Made by a program: the position numbers and the translations under genes. Shown here one piece after another: positions 1 through 12,100 of a DNA stretch of 64,000 bases. Within the stretch, counting starts at the first letter, position 1, and each line of letters starts with the position of its first letter. The notes below the pieces were generated by a model. The model made no database searches and was not told the DNA's origin. It saw only the letters and a program-made list of their open reading frames with translations. The stretch is from Chlorella sorokiniana (taxonomy: Eukaryota; Chlorophyta; Trebouxiophyceae; Chlorellales; Chlorellaceae): NCBI GenBank assembly GCA_025917655.1, contig CP084615.1, forward strand, positions 1,116,001 through 1,180,000. Direction: 5' to 3'.

Positions 1-136
1 CCCGTATAACACGCATACAAATGCTTACGGTACCTGCCAATATCGAGAAAGTGAAGCGGCACGTGCGACTGAGGGCCTAACAACCCAGGATGCCAGCGGG
101 GCACATAGCGGCCAGGTGCCGCTGGCGAAACGGTGC

Positions 137-178
137 CTCACTCAGTTGCATGGGTTCCTCACCCAGTTACATGGGTCA
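137..178. repeat. Two-copy 21-bp tandem repeat with poly(A) signal
   Basis: Two imperfect 21-bp copies lie side by side (137-157 and 158-178), both of the form CCTCACYCAGTTRCATGGGTY. The second copy contains TTACA at 167-171, which is TGTAA on the minus strand. It sits about 85 bases downstream of the golgin stop codon and is its likely poly(A) signal. The rest of 1-253 holds nothing recognisable. Confidence 0.5.
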
Positions 179-253
179 CGCCACTCAACTGCGCGAAGCG
201 TAAGATGACATGTGTGGTGCCTGCCGCGCACATGTGCACACACGGTGCGCTGG

Positions 254-3200
254 TCAGGGCTGCGCGGGCGCCCGCTCCTGCGCCGCCGTCAGCTGCTCCG
301 CCATGAACTCAATCTGCTGGCGGTAGTTGGCCCGCATCTCCTCCATGTCCGCCGCAGCCTCCTCCAGCAGCTCCTCCTTCTCCCCCAGCAGCTCCACCGC
401 CGCAGCCAGGCGCTCCTGCAGGCCGGCCAGGCGCGCCTCGCCGCCGCCGCCGCCGCCGCGCGCGCCGCCTCGCCCGTCGCCGCCTCGGTCGCCGCCCTGA
501 CCAGCTCCTCGGACAGCCGCTCCCTGGTGGCCTCCAGCTCCCGCACCTGCCGCTGCAGGGCCGCCACCTGCTGGTCGCGCGTGCGCCCCGCGGCGGCGCC
601 GCCCAGCAGCGCGGAGCGGGCCCCGCCACCGCCGCCCCCACAGCAGGCTGCCCCCACTCTCAGGCTCTCGTCCTCGGCGGCGGCGGCCGGGCGGGCCGCC
701 GCCGCCGGAGGCCGGCGAGCCAGGCTGGCGGGCGGGGATGCGGGGCTGCCCGCCGCCGCCGCCGCCTCCTGCCCCTCCTTGAGCAGCACCCACTTGAAGC
801 CAGGGGCTGCCAGTGCCGGTGGGGCATCTGCGCCGCCGTTGCTGTGCTGCGCCTTGGCCTCCGCGGCCTGGAGGGGTGGCAGGGGCATTGCCTGAGAAGG
901 AGGCCATGACCTCCAGGAAAGCCATGCAGCTTGCTGCCCACGCGCCGACAGCCCCCCCCAGCCGCTGGCCCTCACCCGCAGCGCCGCCAGGGCGGATGCT
1001 TCCCGCGCCTGCAGCGCCTCCACCTGCTGAGCATACACCTTCTCCAGGGTGGCCAGCGAGTCCTGGGCGGAGGCGAGGTCGGAGCGCAGGTGGCCCGCGG
1101 TGGCCTCGGCAGACGCGCGCCGCTGCCGCTCGATGTCGGCGCCCTGCTGCGCCTCCGCCAGCGATCGCCGCGCCGTGGCCAGCTGCGGGGGGGGCGGCGG
1201 GCAGAACTGGGGTGAGGAGCTGTGCGCTGTGGGCGGCAGTGAGGTGGGCCCTGATTGAAGTTGCGCTGGCTGTCGCTGAGCTGTCTGCATGCCTGGAAGG
1301 CCAGCGCCGCCTGGCCGCCTCCTGCACACGCCGCCACCACGCCCCAGCACACCCACCTGGTCGGTGGCCGCCGCCAGGTGCTGCCGGCAGTCCGCCAGCT
1401 CCCGCCCCAGCTGCGCCGCCTGGGCCTCGGCGGCGGCGGCGGCGGCCTCGGCGGCGCGCAGCCGCTGCTGCAGCCCTCGCTCCGCCTCGGCCCACGCCGC
1501 CGCCTGCGCCGCCGCCGCCGCCTGCATGGCCTCCAGCTGCCGCATCAGGGGCTGGGTGGCCTCGGGCAGGCGCGCCGAAGCCTCCTGCTGCCGTGCCTCC
1601 GCCTCGGCGCAGCGCCGCTGCAGCCCAGCAACCTCCCCGCCAGCATCTCCTCGCGCTCGTCGGCGGCAGCGCGCTGCGGCAGGGGGCGGGCGGGAGGCGG
1701 GTGCATGAGCAGGCTTGCCCGGCTGCTGGTGGGCCACGGCGGAGATGGAAAGGACAGAGGGACGAAGGCGCAGCGAGCGGGCGCTGCATGCGGCCAGTCC
1801 TCTGCAGCCGCCTCTTTTCAAGGAGCAGCCACCCGACCACGCACGCACCTGGCGCTCCAACTCCCCCGCATCTCCCCCAGCGCCCCCTCCAGAGCCTCCA
1901 CCCGCGCCTCGGCCTCGCGCAGCCGCGCGCGCCGCCCCGCCTTGGCCGCGTCCGCCGCCCGCGCCTCGGCGGCCGCCGCCGCCTCCCGCGCCTCCCCCAG
2001 CAGCCGCTCGTAGTGCTGGCGCTCCGCCGCCAGCTCAGCGGCGTGCTGCTCACGAATAGCGTACAGCTCCCCCGCCGTGGAGGCGCGCTCCGAGACGGCG
2101 GAGGCGGCCTTGGCGCGCTCCGCCTCCAGCGCCTCGCCCAGCTCCGCCCGCCGCCCTGCAGCTCCTTCACCTGGCCCCGCAGCTTCTTGATCGTCTGCTC
2201 CTGCGCCAGCTGCTTCTTGCTCAGCGCCTCGCCCTCCTCCATCACCTGGGGGCAGGCACGGCAGAGGGGGTAGAGCAGCAGAGGGAGAGTAAGGCCCGGA
2301 GGGCGGGAGTTTGGGCGGGCCTGACGTGCAGGCCAAGCAGTTCGCACTGCCGGCCAGGCCGTGCGATACGCAGCCGCAAACCAACACTAGACATGCTGGG
2401 GGCAGGTTTGAAAGCAGCAGCGTCGGTAGCGCTGCACCCGGCGGCAGCAGGGCACCTGCTTGATGATGGCGTCCTTCTCCCGCACCAGGTCGTCCATGCC
2501 GGACAGCTTCTCAGACCCCCGCCTGCACAGCACAGCGCGGCACGGCGCGGCGCACCAGCCAGGTCAGCCGAGCACTCGATGGCTGCGCAGGGGCTGGTGA
2601 GTCTGCCGGGATCCGTATGCAGCCAGCGGGGGCCAGGCTGTGAAGGCGTGGCAGGCTGGATGGAGGCCCAGTGCAGCCACCCGCGGCTGGCAGGCCTCGT
2701 GGACACCCCTCTGCACCCCTGCGTCACACCACGCCTCCCACATGCTGCCCGCCATCCCCCCACCTGAGCGCGTCCCGCTCCTTGGTCAACGCGTACACCT
2801 TGCGCTCCGCCGCCTTCAGCTTTGCCTCAAACTCCCTGCGGCAGCAAGGAGGCGACATGCCCGGGAGGAGGGGGCGGGGGGGGTGGCGGCACTGCAGCAG
2901 CAGCAGCCATACATGGACTCAACCACCAGCAGGGCACCGCGATGCCGGCACCCCCACGCCTGCTGCCCCAGCTGAAATGGTCCCGCAGCCTCTAGCACAC
3001 ACAGCATGCAACCACACAACCCCACCCCTTCCCCCACACCTCTGCAGGTCTGCCACCGCTTCGCCGTCTTTGCTGCCCTGCGCCAGCTCCGCGTTGCGCT
3101 GCTGCAGCTTCTCCGCCACCTCAGCCAGCTGCGCCGCCTCCTCCGCCTTGCGCTCCATCTGGCGCTCCCGCGCCGCCAACGCCTCACGCAGCTGACGCAC

Positions 3201-4215
3201 CAGCTGGCGCAGCGCGGGCGCCTCCAGCCCCTCCTCCTCGCCGCCCTGGCCGCCGATGGGGGCGCAGACGGGGCGGAGCGCGGCGGCCGCTCCCCAGTCG
3301 GCGTCGGCAGCTGCTGCGCCGGTTGCGGCGGGGCTCGCGCCGCTTCCTGTTGGGCCGTCGCCACATCAGCAGCAGAGGCAGCGACATGCGAGGCTGCTGC
3401 TGCGTCGACAGGCGCCTGCTGCGCTGGTGCTGCACTGGAAGAAACAAGCTCTGCAGGAGTGTTGGGATCGGGCGGTGTGCCGGGCAAGTCGCCGCTGCCT
3501 GTCGGCTGCTGGTCGTCTGCCGCACTGTCGAGTGTGGCTGTCGCTGCGACCGTCCCGGAACCTGCCTCTGCAGCCAGGGAGCCCGCCTCAGGCAGCGCTG
3601 CCTGCTGCGGCTCTGCTGCCTCCCAGGGAGGCGACCCAGCAGCGTCTCCTGCCGTGGCATGCGGCGGCTCTGCCCCTGCTTCGGCCAAACCGCCTGCAAG
3701 CTGCTCGACTGCGCCATCTGATGATGGTTTTCCCTGCGCAAGTGGCGCAGGCTGCGGCCCGCTGCGTCTCCTGTGTCACCAGGCTCGCCTGCTGTCGTCG
3801 CCGCTGACTCGTAGCTGGAGCCAGCTTGTGGGTGCTGGCGGCCGCCGCCAGCTGGCCATTTTCCGGCAAGCCGAGAGCCCTGATCCCCTGCAAGAGGCGC
3901 GTCCGAGGCAGGAGCAGGGGGCGACGCCTGCGCTGCAGGGAAGCCGCCGTCGCCCGGAGCTGGCGCATCGTCAGCATCACCGGCCTGCAGCGCCGACGGG
4001 GAGCCGACATCGGGCGCCTCCCAGCCCTCGCCCGCCGCCTCGCCACCTGCCGCCCCCGCCGCTCCCTCGGCCTCGGGCAGGCCAAAGCGCTCGGCTCTGA
4101 TGGTGTCCTCTATGCTCTGCTCCAGCTCATCCCGCAGCTGCGTGAAGCGGTCGCCAATCTGCTGCAGGCCTTGCAGGCCCGCCGTCAGGTCAAAGCCGCC
4201 GCCCAGGAAGGACAT
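254..4215 (-). CDS. TMF1 / golgin candidate 5-like coiled-coil Golgi tether
   Basis: A long coiled-coil protein of the TMF/ARA160 family (plant golgin candidate 5), which tethers vesicles at the Golgi and binds Rab6-type GTPases. The start at 4215 gives MSFLGGGFDLTAGLQGLQ, resembling the GC5 N-terminus, followed by an acidic Ala/Pro-rich linker (about 4100-3250). Central exons carry the TMF DNA-binding-type coil: around 2490-2150 reads VMEEGEALSKKQLAQEQTIK then KLRGQVKEL, an almost canonical family signature. The last exon (about 640-254) carries the C-terminal TMF segment LLGEKEELLEEAAADMEEMR followed by NYRQQIEF, then stops at 254-256. About nine exons are spread over 4 kb; several long overlapping frames here are artefacts of Ala/Arg/Gly-rich GC sequence. 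A frame slip is likely near 2150 (QG to RAELGEAL). Divergent from the gene starting at 4842. Family assignment is firm, exon ends approximate. Confidence 0.8.
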
Positions 4216-4841
4216 GTCAGCTGGCCGCAGTCATCCGATGCAGCTCAACCAAGCGGGTGTCACGTGCTGGTGGAGAGCGCTGCTAGCTCCACCCTGCCTG
4301 ACTGCTGCAAGCACGGAGGACGGCCTGCAGTAGGCAGCGGCGGGCAGGACACGGGTGGGGGTTGGGCGACGCAAGGCTTGTTACAGGCGGGCAGCTCGCA
4401 GCAGACTGCACTGTAAGATGACCTACTATGTGATAGAGCCAAAAGCGGGCTGTGCCTGGCTAACAAACTACAAGCGATTGACGACGTCGCGATCGCCAGC
4501 GTGCAAGTACGCTGCTGATCAGCAGGCGATAAGCCTCAAGGTGAATCAATCAAGAACGATCTCAGTGAAGCTGTAGGCCGTTGGGAGGGGTCGGGTGGGG
4601 TAGCAAAGGCGCTTTTCAACCCACCAGCGCCAACATCGCTTTTGTGCAATACCTGATTGCCAAAGAAGCGCAATAGACGCATGTCCAAGCTTTCCCGCGA
4701 CTTCCCCTGCCAGCTAGGCACTCGACCAAAACCCTGGGCGTGCAAGAGGCTGCCCGTGACTGCCCGCAACAAGGCATCGATCTTGGTTTGCAAAAAGAGT
4801 TTTTGTAGGCCACAATACCTGCATCTGGCCCGTCCACAAAC
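4216..4841. promoter_or_regulatory. Divergent intergenic region, golgin / CXXC-Tudor gene
   Basis: A 626-bp gap between two divergent start codons must hold both promoters. It is less GC-rich than the flanking exons, especially 4420-4830. I see no TATA box at a convincing spacing and no gene. Confidence 0.45.
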
Positions 4842-7117
4842 ATGGCGGGGAGAGTGGTCGCCAATGGCGGAGCCTGGGAGGCGAGGAGCTTGAGGATGGT
4901 CGGCGGCATGTGGCTGGAGCCCGAGCAACGCGTGGGGCTGTATGTGACGGAGGAGGAAGCACAGGTGAGTGACTGCTGATCGATAGCCCTTGCGCAAAGC
5001 CCCCACCCGGCCGCTTGCAGCGTGCAATGCTCATTGTGCAACACTCTGATGCCAATTCGGGGCGCTGTTCGGCCCATGGTCCCCAAGGCTGGGTCGGGAC
5101 AAGCAGCAGCCGCGCCGCGCCCGCCATGCGAACGTGCTGCTGTCGACTTTGTTTGCTCACCTTCCTTTACCCCTGGTTGCAGAGAGTGGTGGATCTGCTG
5201 AGGCTGAAAGCGGCCATCGACAGTGGTCACCCTTTGCAGGCTGTGCCGCTCCATCTACCGCTTGAGGTGCGCTTTTGGACTGAGAGCCCGCGTCAACGGC
5301 GGCCACCCACTGCGCCGCCACTTGCTGGCCTGGCTCCTGCTTACTTTCAACAGCCAAGGACTGCATGAGTTGAAGCCCCCAGATCATGCCGGCAGATCAT
5401 AAACAAAGCTGTATTTGGGTTGGGTTCAGTGAGCGAGGCCGGAGCCCACTTTGGGCTCCTCCCTGACGACACAGCCTTGGCACGCCGCTGTCGCAGGAGT
5501 ACACCGGCAACTGCAGTACCATGCAGTACCTGCGGGACAACGACGTGGACACGGTGTGGGGCACCTTCCGAGCGTGCTCCGCGCAGCCGCTGCATGCCGA
5601 GGAGGCGCTGCTGGCGTCGCCCGCCGGCGGCGTGGCCCCCTCCGCCGCTCGCGGCTGGTGGGAGGAGGCGGCCGAGGGGGAGCTGGGGATGGAGGAGGGC
5701 GAGGCGGCGGAAGAGGCAGCGCTGCAGCTGCAGGAATCAGGCGGGATGGAGGGCGGCGCGGACCAGGTGCGGGGAGGGGACCTGCTGTGCGCTGACCAGC
5801 ATTCGCACGCACCCTCCCCCGCCGCCTGTTGCTCTCACAAGCCGCGTGCACGCCTTTGCCCCCTGCAGCAGCACGACGGCGCCAGCGCGGCTGGTGGCGA
5901 CGAGGGCGGCATCGGGAGGAGGGCGGCGACTCGGCAGAGGCGGGGAGAGCCAAGATGAGTCCTCTGAGGAGTGGGACGAAGACGAGCAGCAGCCGCGGCG
6001 GCTGGAAGCCGGCACGGGCAGGCTGAACGCGGCGGGGCGGCCGCTGCGCGTGGCCGCCACGGTTCGCAAGCTGCCGCTGCCGGCCCCGGCGAAGCGGACG
6101 CGAGCGGTCCGTCCGCCGCCAGGCCGGCCGCACCGAGGCAGCGCAAGCCTACACCCGCGCTGGCTGTGCCCAGGCAGCCGGCGGCTGTGCAGAGCGCGGC
6201 GGCGGCCGGGCGGCGGGCAGGGGGAGGAGGCGTCTGCGGCGTGGGCGGCGCTGGCCCGCCGCCCTCTTCGCCGCCTTCGCGCCGCCCCGCCAAGACTATC
6301 CTCTTCCCGCCCGTCCCCGCCTCCATGCGCTGCCTCAAGTGCGTCAACTGCCAGAACCCGCAGCGCAAGCGGCCCTGCGTGCTGGCGCGGCGCCGCCTGC
6401 TGGACCTGCTGCGCCAGCAGGAAGCCGAGATGGGGCTGGCCGAGGCGGCGGAGGAGCGCAACGGCGGCGGCGGCGGCGGTGCCGACGAGGCCGCGCACGG
6501 CGGCGGGGCCCGGCGCCCGGCCCTGCAGCCACAGACGCCGGCACGCCGCGGCGGCGCCTGCCGCGGCGCCGCTGTGCTGGCGGCGGCGCTGCACCTGCCC
6601 CCGCGCAAGCAGCTCTACCCACCCATCCCGCCCTCCGAGCGCTGCGGGCAGTGCAAGCCGTGCCTGAACCCGCGTCTGAAGAAGGCGTGCCGCGAGGCTC
6701 GCAAGCGCCAGCTGGAGGCGGGCCTGGCGCCGCCGCGAGCCCAGGCCTCCGCCGCCGCACGCGGCGCAACAGCGGCCGGGCCGCGCTCGGGGCGGGCGCG
6801 GGCCGAGGCGGCGGCCGCCGCCGGGCGCCAGCTGGGCGAGTCGGTGGTGGGCTGCCGCCTGCGCGTCTACTGGCCGGGCATGCGGCGCTGGTACGAGGGC
6901 CGCGTCACGCGCTACGACCCCGCCTCCGGGTGAGCCTGCCCCTGCTCCCCAGCACACCGCCTGGGGTTTCCGGCCAAACCTGAGCGCGCCGCCTGCTGCT
7001 GCCCATCTGCACAGGCGGTCCCCTGCCCTCATTATTGCGGCTGTCGCTGCCTGCCCTCCCAGCGTGCCCTGCACCGCCTGCCCCGTCGCTTCAACACCCA
7101 CGCCCCCCCGCCCCCAC

Positions 7118-7168
<51 letters not shown>

Positions 7169-8772
7169 GCACCGCAGGCAGCACCAGGTGGACTACGACG
7201 ACGGCGACCAGCAGCAGCACCTGCTGGGGAGGAGAAGCTGGTGCTGCTGGACCCGCCCGCCCCCCCGCCCCGGCCTGCCAGCTGGACGCGCTGGCGGGCG
7301 CTGCGGAGGCGCAGGGAGAGGAGGAGGAGGATGGGGAGGGGGAGGAGGAGGGGGAGGAGGAGGAGGGGAGGGAGGAGAGGGAGAGGGAGGGGTTGGTGGA
7401 GGGGCCGGAGGAGGAGGAGGAGGAGGAGGAGGAGGAGGAGGAGCACTCCCCCCGCCGCCAGCGGGTGCGCCTGCGCCCGCCGCCTCCCCAGGCGACAGCG
7501 GGCGCGCGGGCGAGGCGCGTGGCGGCGCCGTGGCCCCACCACGCCCGCTAGCGCCGCAGGCACCACGCTGCTGGCTGCAGGGGCCCCCGCCACGCCGCCG
7601 CGTGCGGCACAGCCCCCGTGGCGCAGCTCCCTGCTGCGCTGGCCGCGTGCTGCCGCAGCGCCAGCGGCGGCGGCGGCGCTGCCGTCGGCATCACGTCCAG
7701 CCTGGTGGGGCGCTTCATGGCGGCCTTCTCCTGCAAGATGAGGTGCGGGCTGGAGGCGGGGAGCACTGCTGCGCTCCCAGCCCAGCAGTGGGCCGCCAGC
7801 CGGGGCCAAGAAAAGGGCATTGGAGACGGTTCCTTGACCCGAGGACTGTTTCCCCGGCACCCTTTGCCAAGGTTGCCAAGGTTGTGCCCGCCCCCCCCTC
7901 TGTCCTGCTCTGCAGCGAGGCCCAGCGACAGGAGCACGCCGCCTTCCTGCTGCCGCTGCTGGAGGCAGAGTGCTTTGAGGGGGTGCAGGTGTGTCACTGT
8001 GCTGGGGGCGCGTGGGGGCTGTGCCGCCTGACACGGCATCATTCATCAGCCGCAACAGTCGCTTCAGGGCTGCCGCACGATCCTTTCTCCTTGTTCCCAT
8101 GTCCTCTCCCTTTCCCTGCACCAGGCGTGCATGGAGGAGGTGGTGCACCTGTGCCGCAGCCAGGCCCAGGCCGCCACCACCGCCACAGGGGGCCCCACGC
8201 CGGCAGCACCCACCTGCCAGCTCCCGCAGGAGCCTGCGGCAGAGTCGCAGCGCGCCGGCCCCACCCAGCAGCAGCGGCAGCAGCAGGAGCGGGCCGGCCG
8301 GCAGGAGCTGGAAGGGGCTGAGCGGCAGGGGCAGGATCCCGGCCTCGCCTCGCCGCTGCCGGGTGTGCAGGGGTCCCGGCCGTCCCGCATGGCTGCGGAT
8401 GGATCCGACGGCGTGCTTCCTAGGCTGCCGATGGAGCCAGCAAACAGCGCCCAAGCCGGCTGCGACCATCGGTGCCAGGGGCCCGGGCTGAGCAGCAGCG
8501 GCAGCGGCAGCCGCGGCGACTGCCTGGTGCCACGGGTCCACGGCGCCGCGAGCGCTGCTCTGGTAGAGGCATGCCAGGGCGGCGGCAACGCCGCAGCAGA
8601 CCCCCGGTGCGCGTGCCTGCAGAGCCTCCACGCCCGGAGCCTGTCCCCATGGTGGCAGCCGGCTGAACAGCCAGGCGGTCTGCCATGCAATGCCACCATG
8701 GTTGCCGGTATGCTCCTCTTCTTTGCTGCGCACCGTGTCGCGCATGATATTGTGCATCAAAGTTTCCCTTAG
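4842..8772 (+). CDS. Putative chromatin reader with two CXXC-like Cys clusters and a Tudor-like domain
   Basis: Starts at 4842 (MAGRVVANGGAWEARSLRMV). Phase-compatible exons run 4842-4964, 5183-5266 and 5497-5766, then continue from 5869 to about 6929. This N-terminal part (VTEEEAQRVVDLLRLKAAID) is unrecognised. Two similar Cys clusters follow, each after a (L/P)(F/Y)PP(V/I)P motif: RCLKCVNCQNPQRKRPC at about 6328 and RCGQCKPCLNPRLKKAC at about 6640. The C-x2-C-x2-C-x7-C spacing recalls the first half of CXXC DNA-binding fingers. Next comes a Tudor-like segment, VGCRLRVYWPGMRRWYEGRV, continuing across a 239-nt intron (6930-7176) into HQVDYDDGDQQQHLLGEEKL. An acidic Glu run (about 7315-7443) and further exons (about 7680-7742, 7917-7989, 8125-8772) complete it. 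The frame slips near 5920, 6110 and 7260, so the exact protein is uncertain. The nuclear chromatin role is inferred from the domains alone. TGTAA follows at 9122. Confidence 0.6.
7119..7167. repeat. (CA)n plus 30-base poly(A) tract inside an intron
   Basis: A CA dinucleotide run (about 7119-7136) passes directly into 30 uninterrupted A residues (7138-7167). The tract ends about 9 bases before the acceptor of the intron that splits the Tudor-like domain. Long A runs are rare in DNA this GC-rich. Confidence 0.9.
7315..7443 (+). repeat. GAG/GGA-rich microsatellite
   Basis: A purine-only GAG/GGAGG tract that encodes a Glu-rich acidic run in one frame and an Arg-rich run in another. The acidic reading suits a chromatin protein better, but the frame cannot be fixed from sequence alone because length errors are likely here. 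Confidence 0.7.
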
Positions 8773-9121
8773 CCTTGATTTACTGGCCGAGAGTGCGAAC
8801 CATGGTTTTGTTTCTTTCTTGTTTTCTTGTTTCTTCGCCGGGCGTCGTACATGAACCCCCTCCCCCACCTTCATGCACCCATGATGTCGGCTGTGCCGTG
8901 CAAGCTCACCAGTGCTCTGAGTTTTTGTTCAACGGCGAGATCCATGCCATGCTTTATGTTTATGCAACACACTGTCCCGTTTGTTCTGCCCGCAGTACGC
9001 TTGATATGTTCCTGCACGCACTGCCGCCACCGAGGCGCCAGTGCAGCGGCTGTCAGCCCCGTTTTGCCTGCATTGGAGCCCACCGGATCAACGAAACGCT
9101 GTAGAATTAGTACAGCACTAA

Positions 9122-9126
9122 TGTAA
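9122..9126 (+). terminator. TGTAA poly(A) signal of the CXXC-Tudor gene
   Basis: TGTAA, the usual green-algal poly(A) signal, lies 350 bases after the stop at 8772. It is only about 40 bases before the next start codon (9165), so these head-to-tail genes are packed with almost no spacer. Confidence 0.55.
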
Positions 9127-9164
9127 GAGCTTGCAAGCCAGCACATATATGAACAGAGGTGCTC

Positions 9165-12100
9165 ATGCCGCCCCTGTCGGCAAGAGGACCGTCAATCGAG
9201 GCTTTTCAACGTGGCAGCATTGCAATCTCTGTAGCTAGGCTGCGGCAATTGCGGCTTGCAGCCGCCCGAGACCACTTTCGCTTTCGGGCTGAAGCCTCAG
9301 GCGCGGTTGCCGGCACAGTTGATGCCCCGAAACGACTTCGAAAAGCTCGCAAGCCAGCGGATCAGGATCTGGTGTTGGACGAGAAAGCTGGAGCAAGCGT
9401 GCCGCCGCCGCTGACGGAACATCAGCATGGACGCGAGCAGCAGCAGAAGCACCAGCGTCAAAGGCGCCGCCGGAAGGCTAGAGCAGCAGGCGGACATGCT
9501 GATGTGAAGGCGGAGGAGGCGCTTGCCCCGCCCCAGCCAACCCAGCAACAGAACCAGAGGCAGCAGCGGCGGCGGCATCGGCGCAAGGTGCTTGCGGAGC
9601 CCGCCGACCAAGAAGCGCAGGTGCAGGGAGATGAGCGGGACAGTGGAGTTGGTGCCCCCAGGCAGCCTGGGAGCCCAGGTTGGGAGCAGCACGCGTCAGG
9701 AGCGGGGCCGGGGCTTCCACGCCTGCCAGCCCACGACGACCAGCCAAACCAGCAGCGCGGATCTGGAAAGCCAAGCGAGCTGCATCGCCAGCGCTTCCGC
9801 CTAGCAGGCGAGGACAGCAGGAGCGCAACCAAAGGCGGGCCCCAGCCTCGGTTGCAGGCGGCGGCGCCGTTGAATGAGCAGCTGGAAGGAGCAGCGCCAG
9901 AGTATGACTGGTCAGCGGTGGAACAGCATTCGGCTGAAGGCGGCGGGCTGCCATCCAAAGAGGCGCTGCGTCTGAGGCTGGAGCAGCTGCAACGGGAGCG
10001 CCAGCGACGGCGGCGGGGGGGGCGGCGGCGGGGGCGCCCTCAGTCCTGGGCAGCCCACGTGGACGGTGGAAGCCGCAGAGGCCCTCTGCGGCCTGGGCAT
10101 GCAGCCAGAGGGGGCAGCCGATGCACTCCTGGCGGCTCACGCCTACGCGCTGCAGCGCATGCGGGCAAAGCAGGCCCTCGGTACCGAAGCGCCCGCCGAG
10201 GGCGCAGAGGCGGAGCCAGCAGACGCAGGGGCGGAGCGAGCCGCCGCTGCCGATGATGAAGGCGGCGAGGAGGTTGAGGCGATCGGCGCGGAGCGCGTCG
10301 AGGCGGTCAGCCGCGTGCTGGCAGACACGGCCAGGGTGCCGGTGGCGGCGCTGGGCGGGGTGCTGGCGGCGGCGCCGCAGCTGCTGGCCTGCACCCCGCA
10401 GAAATCCGCAAGCAGGTGCTGCAGCGCCGGGACGCAGCCCACGTCACCGTCCCCCCTCCCTTCTGCAACAGCATGTCGGCACGCTGTCTTTGGGAGAGCC
10501 CCCTCCTCCCCTCCTCCCCCACCCTCCCCCCCCACCCCACACTGCCCCTGGCCTGCCTGCAGCACGAGGTGGTGGCCTCGGTGTGGCGCCGCCCCCGCCG
10601 CCTGGCCGCCGCCATCCTGGAGCACCCCGCCATGCTGGGCCCCGGCTTCCCGGCAGAGGTGCCTGGGTGCAGCTGGGGAGGCGGAGCTTGCTGCCCCCCT
10701 TGTTTCGTTGCAAGCTGTGCAGCGGGAAGCAGCTGAGCAGCCCCTGTGCCGCTAGAACGGACTGTCGCTGGCTGCTGGCCAAGCCAGCCCTGACCCCACA
10801 TCCTGCCCTGTGCCCTGCCCGCAGCTGGGGCGCAGCCTGGGGAGCTCAGCAGCCTGGGCCTGTCGCGGGAACAGGTGTCTGCCGCCATCCTGCGCTTCCC
10901 GGGCATCACGCGCCTCACGTGAGGGCAGCGCCGCGCCCAGCTGCTGCCGCAAAGATATGGTGCAGGGCGAGCAGGGCCGCTGAGGGCCGCCTCCCCCGCC
11001 CGCCCCTCTTGGGGCTGGCCGGCTGCCCCGCCACCCCTCACCCGCACCCTCCCACACATGCGTGTCATGCCTGGTGCGGGCGCAGGCGGCACGAGGTTGT
11101 GGGGCACCTGCGGGGTGCTGGTCTGGACCTGGACAAATCCACGGGGAGGTGCTGCAGGTGGGTAACAGCAAGGCAGGCGGGCGGTCGCAGGCCACCCTAC
11201 CGGTTGTGGGGGCCGCGGGACGTTGCCTGCACGATGGATGTAGAGGACGCCGGGCTCTGCATGCACTGTCAGCTTGGCAAACAAGCGTTGTTGCCCCCCC
11301 CCCCTTCTCTGTAGTTTCTGTCGGAGCACCCGCACGTGATGGGGCGGGAGGGCGCCGCAGCGCTGGGCGAGCGCCTGGCGCTATTTGCCGCCTGGCGCCT
11401 GCCGCCGCCGCTGTGCCCGCTGGTGCTGGCGCGCTGCCCGCTGCTGCTGAAGGAGCCTGTGGAGAGCATGCAGGTGTGCTGGCGCCTAGGGCGGGGTTGG
11501 GGTTGGGGGGGACCCGGCTGCTTTATTAATCTCGCTTCTGCGAGCTGCTTTCTGCTCCCACTACGGCTCGTGTGTGAGTTGCGGGTCTGTGCCGCCGTGC
11601 AGGGCATCGCCGACTTGCTGGTGGGGTACAGCATGACGTGGCGCCAGCTGGGCGAGGTGGTGCTGGGCTACCCCCTGCTGCGGGCAGAGTGAGTGGGCGG
11701 CACCCCGCCTGCCCTGCCTGGTGTGCCTGCGGCCGCAAGCCTCCCCCTTTCCCCTGTGCTTCAACAGCATGGCAACAGCCCTGGCATCAACAGTCAGCTG
11801 AACCTCCACACACTGCGCACCCGTACCCACCCGCAGCCCCACTGCGGTGCGCCTCACCCTCAAGCTGCTGGCCGACTTTGAGATTGGGCTGGAGGAGGTG
11901 GGTGGGTGTGAAGGGGGGCGCGTCACTGGCTGCGCCTTGAGCGCAGCACATGGCAGCCCATTCCTCACCATGCCCTGGCACCGGCTTGAACAGTTTGCAG
12001 CCCCCTCGAAGAAGCTTGGTACCGCCCTGGTACTGCACAGGTGGTGCGGTACCCCGCGTCTTCATCCACGACCCCGTCCTCACCCTGGGCCCTCGACTGG

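Noticed and set aside
254-2347. A 697-codon minus-strand frame over the golgin gene
   Set aside because: Only its last part is the true final exon. The rest reads through introns in the wrong frame, giving Gly/Arg/Ala-rich sequence.
5737-8874. A 1045-codon minus-strand open frame
   Set aside because: It lies opposite the CXXC-Tudor exons and translates microsatellites and introns into Leu/Ala/Arg-rich nonsense with no domain.
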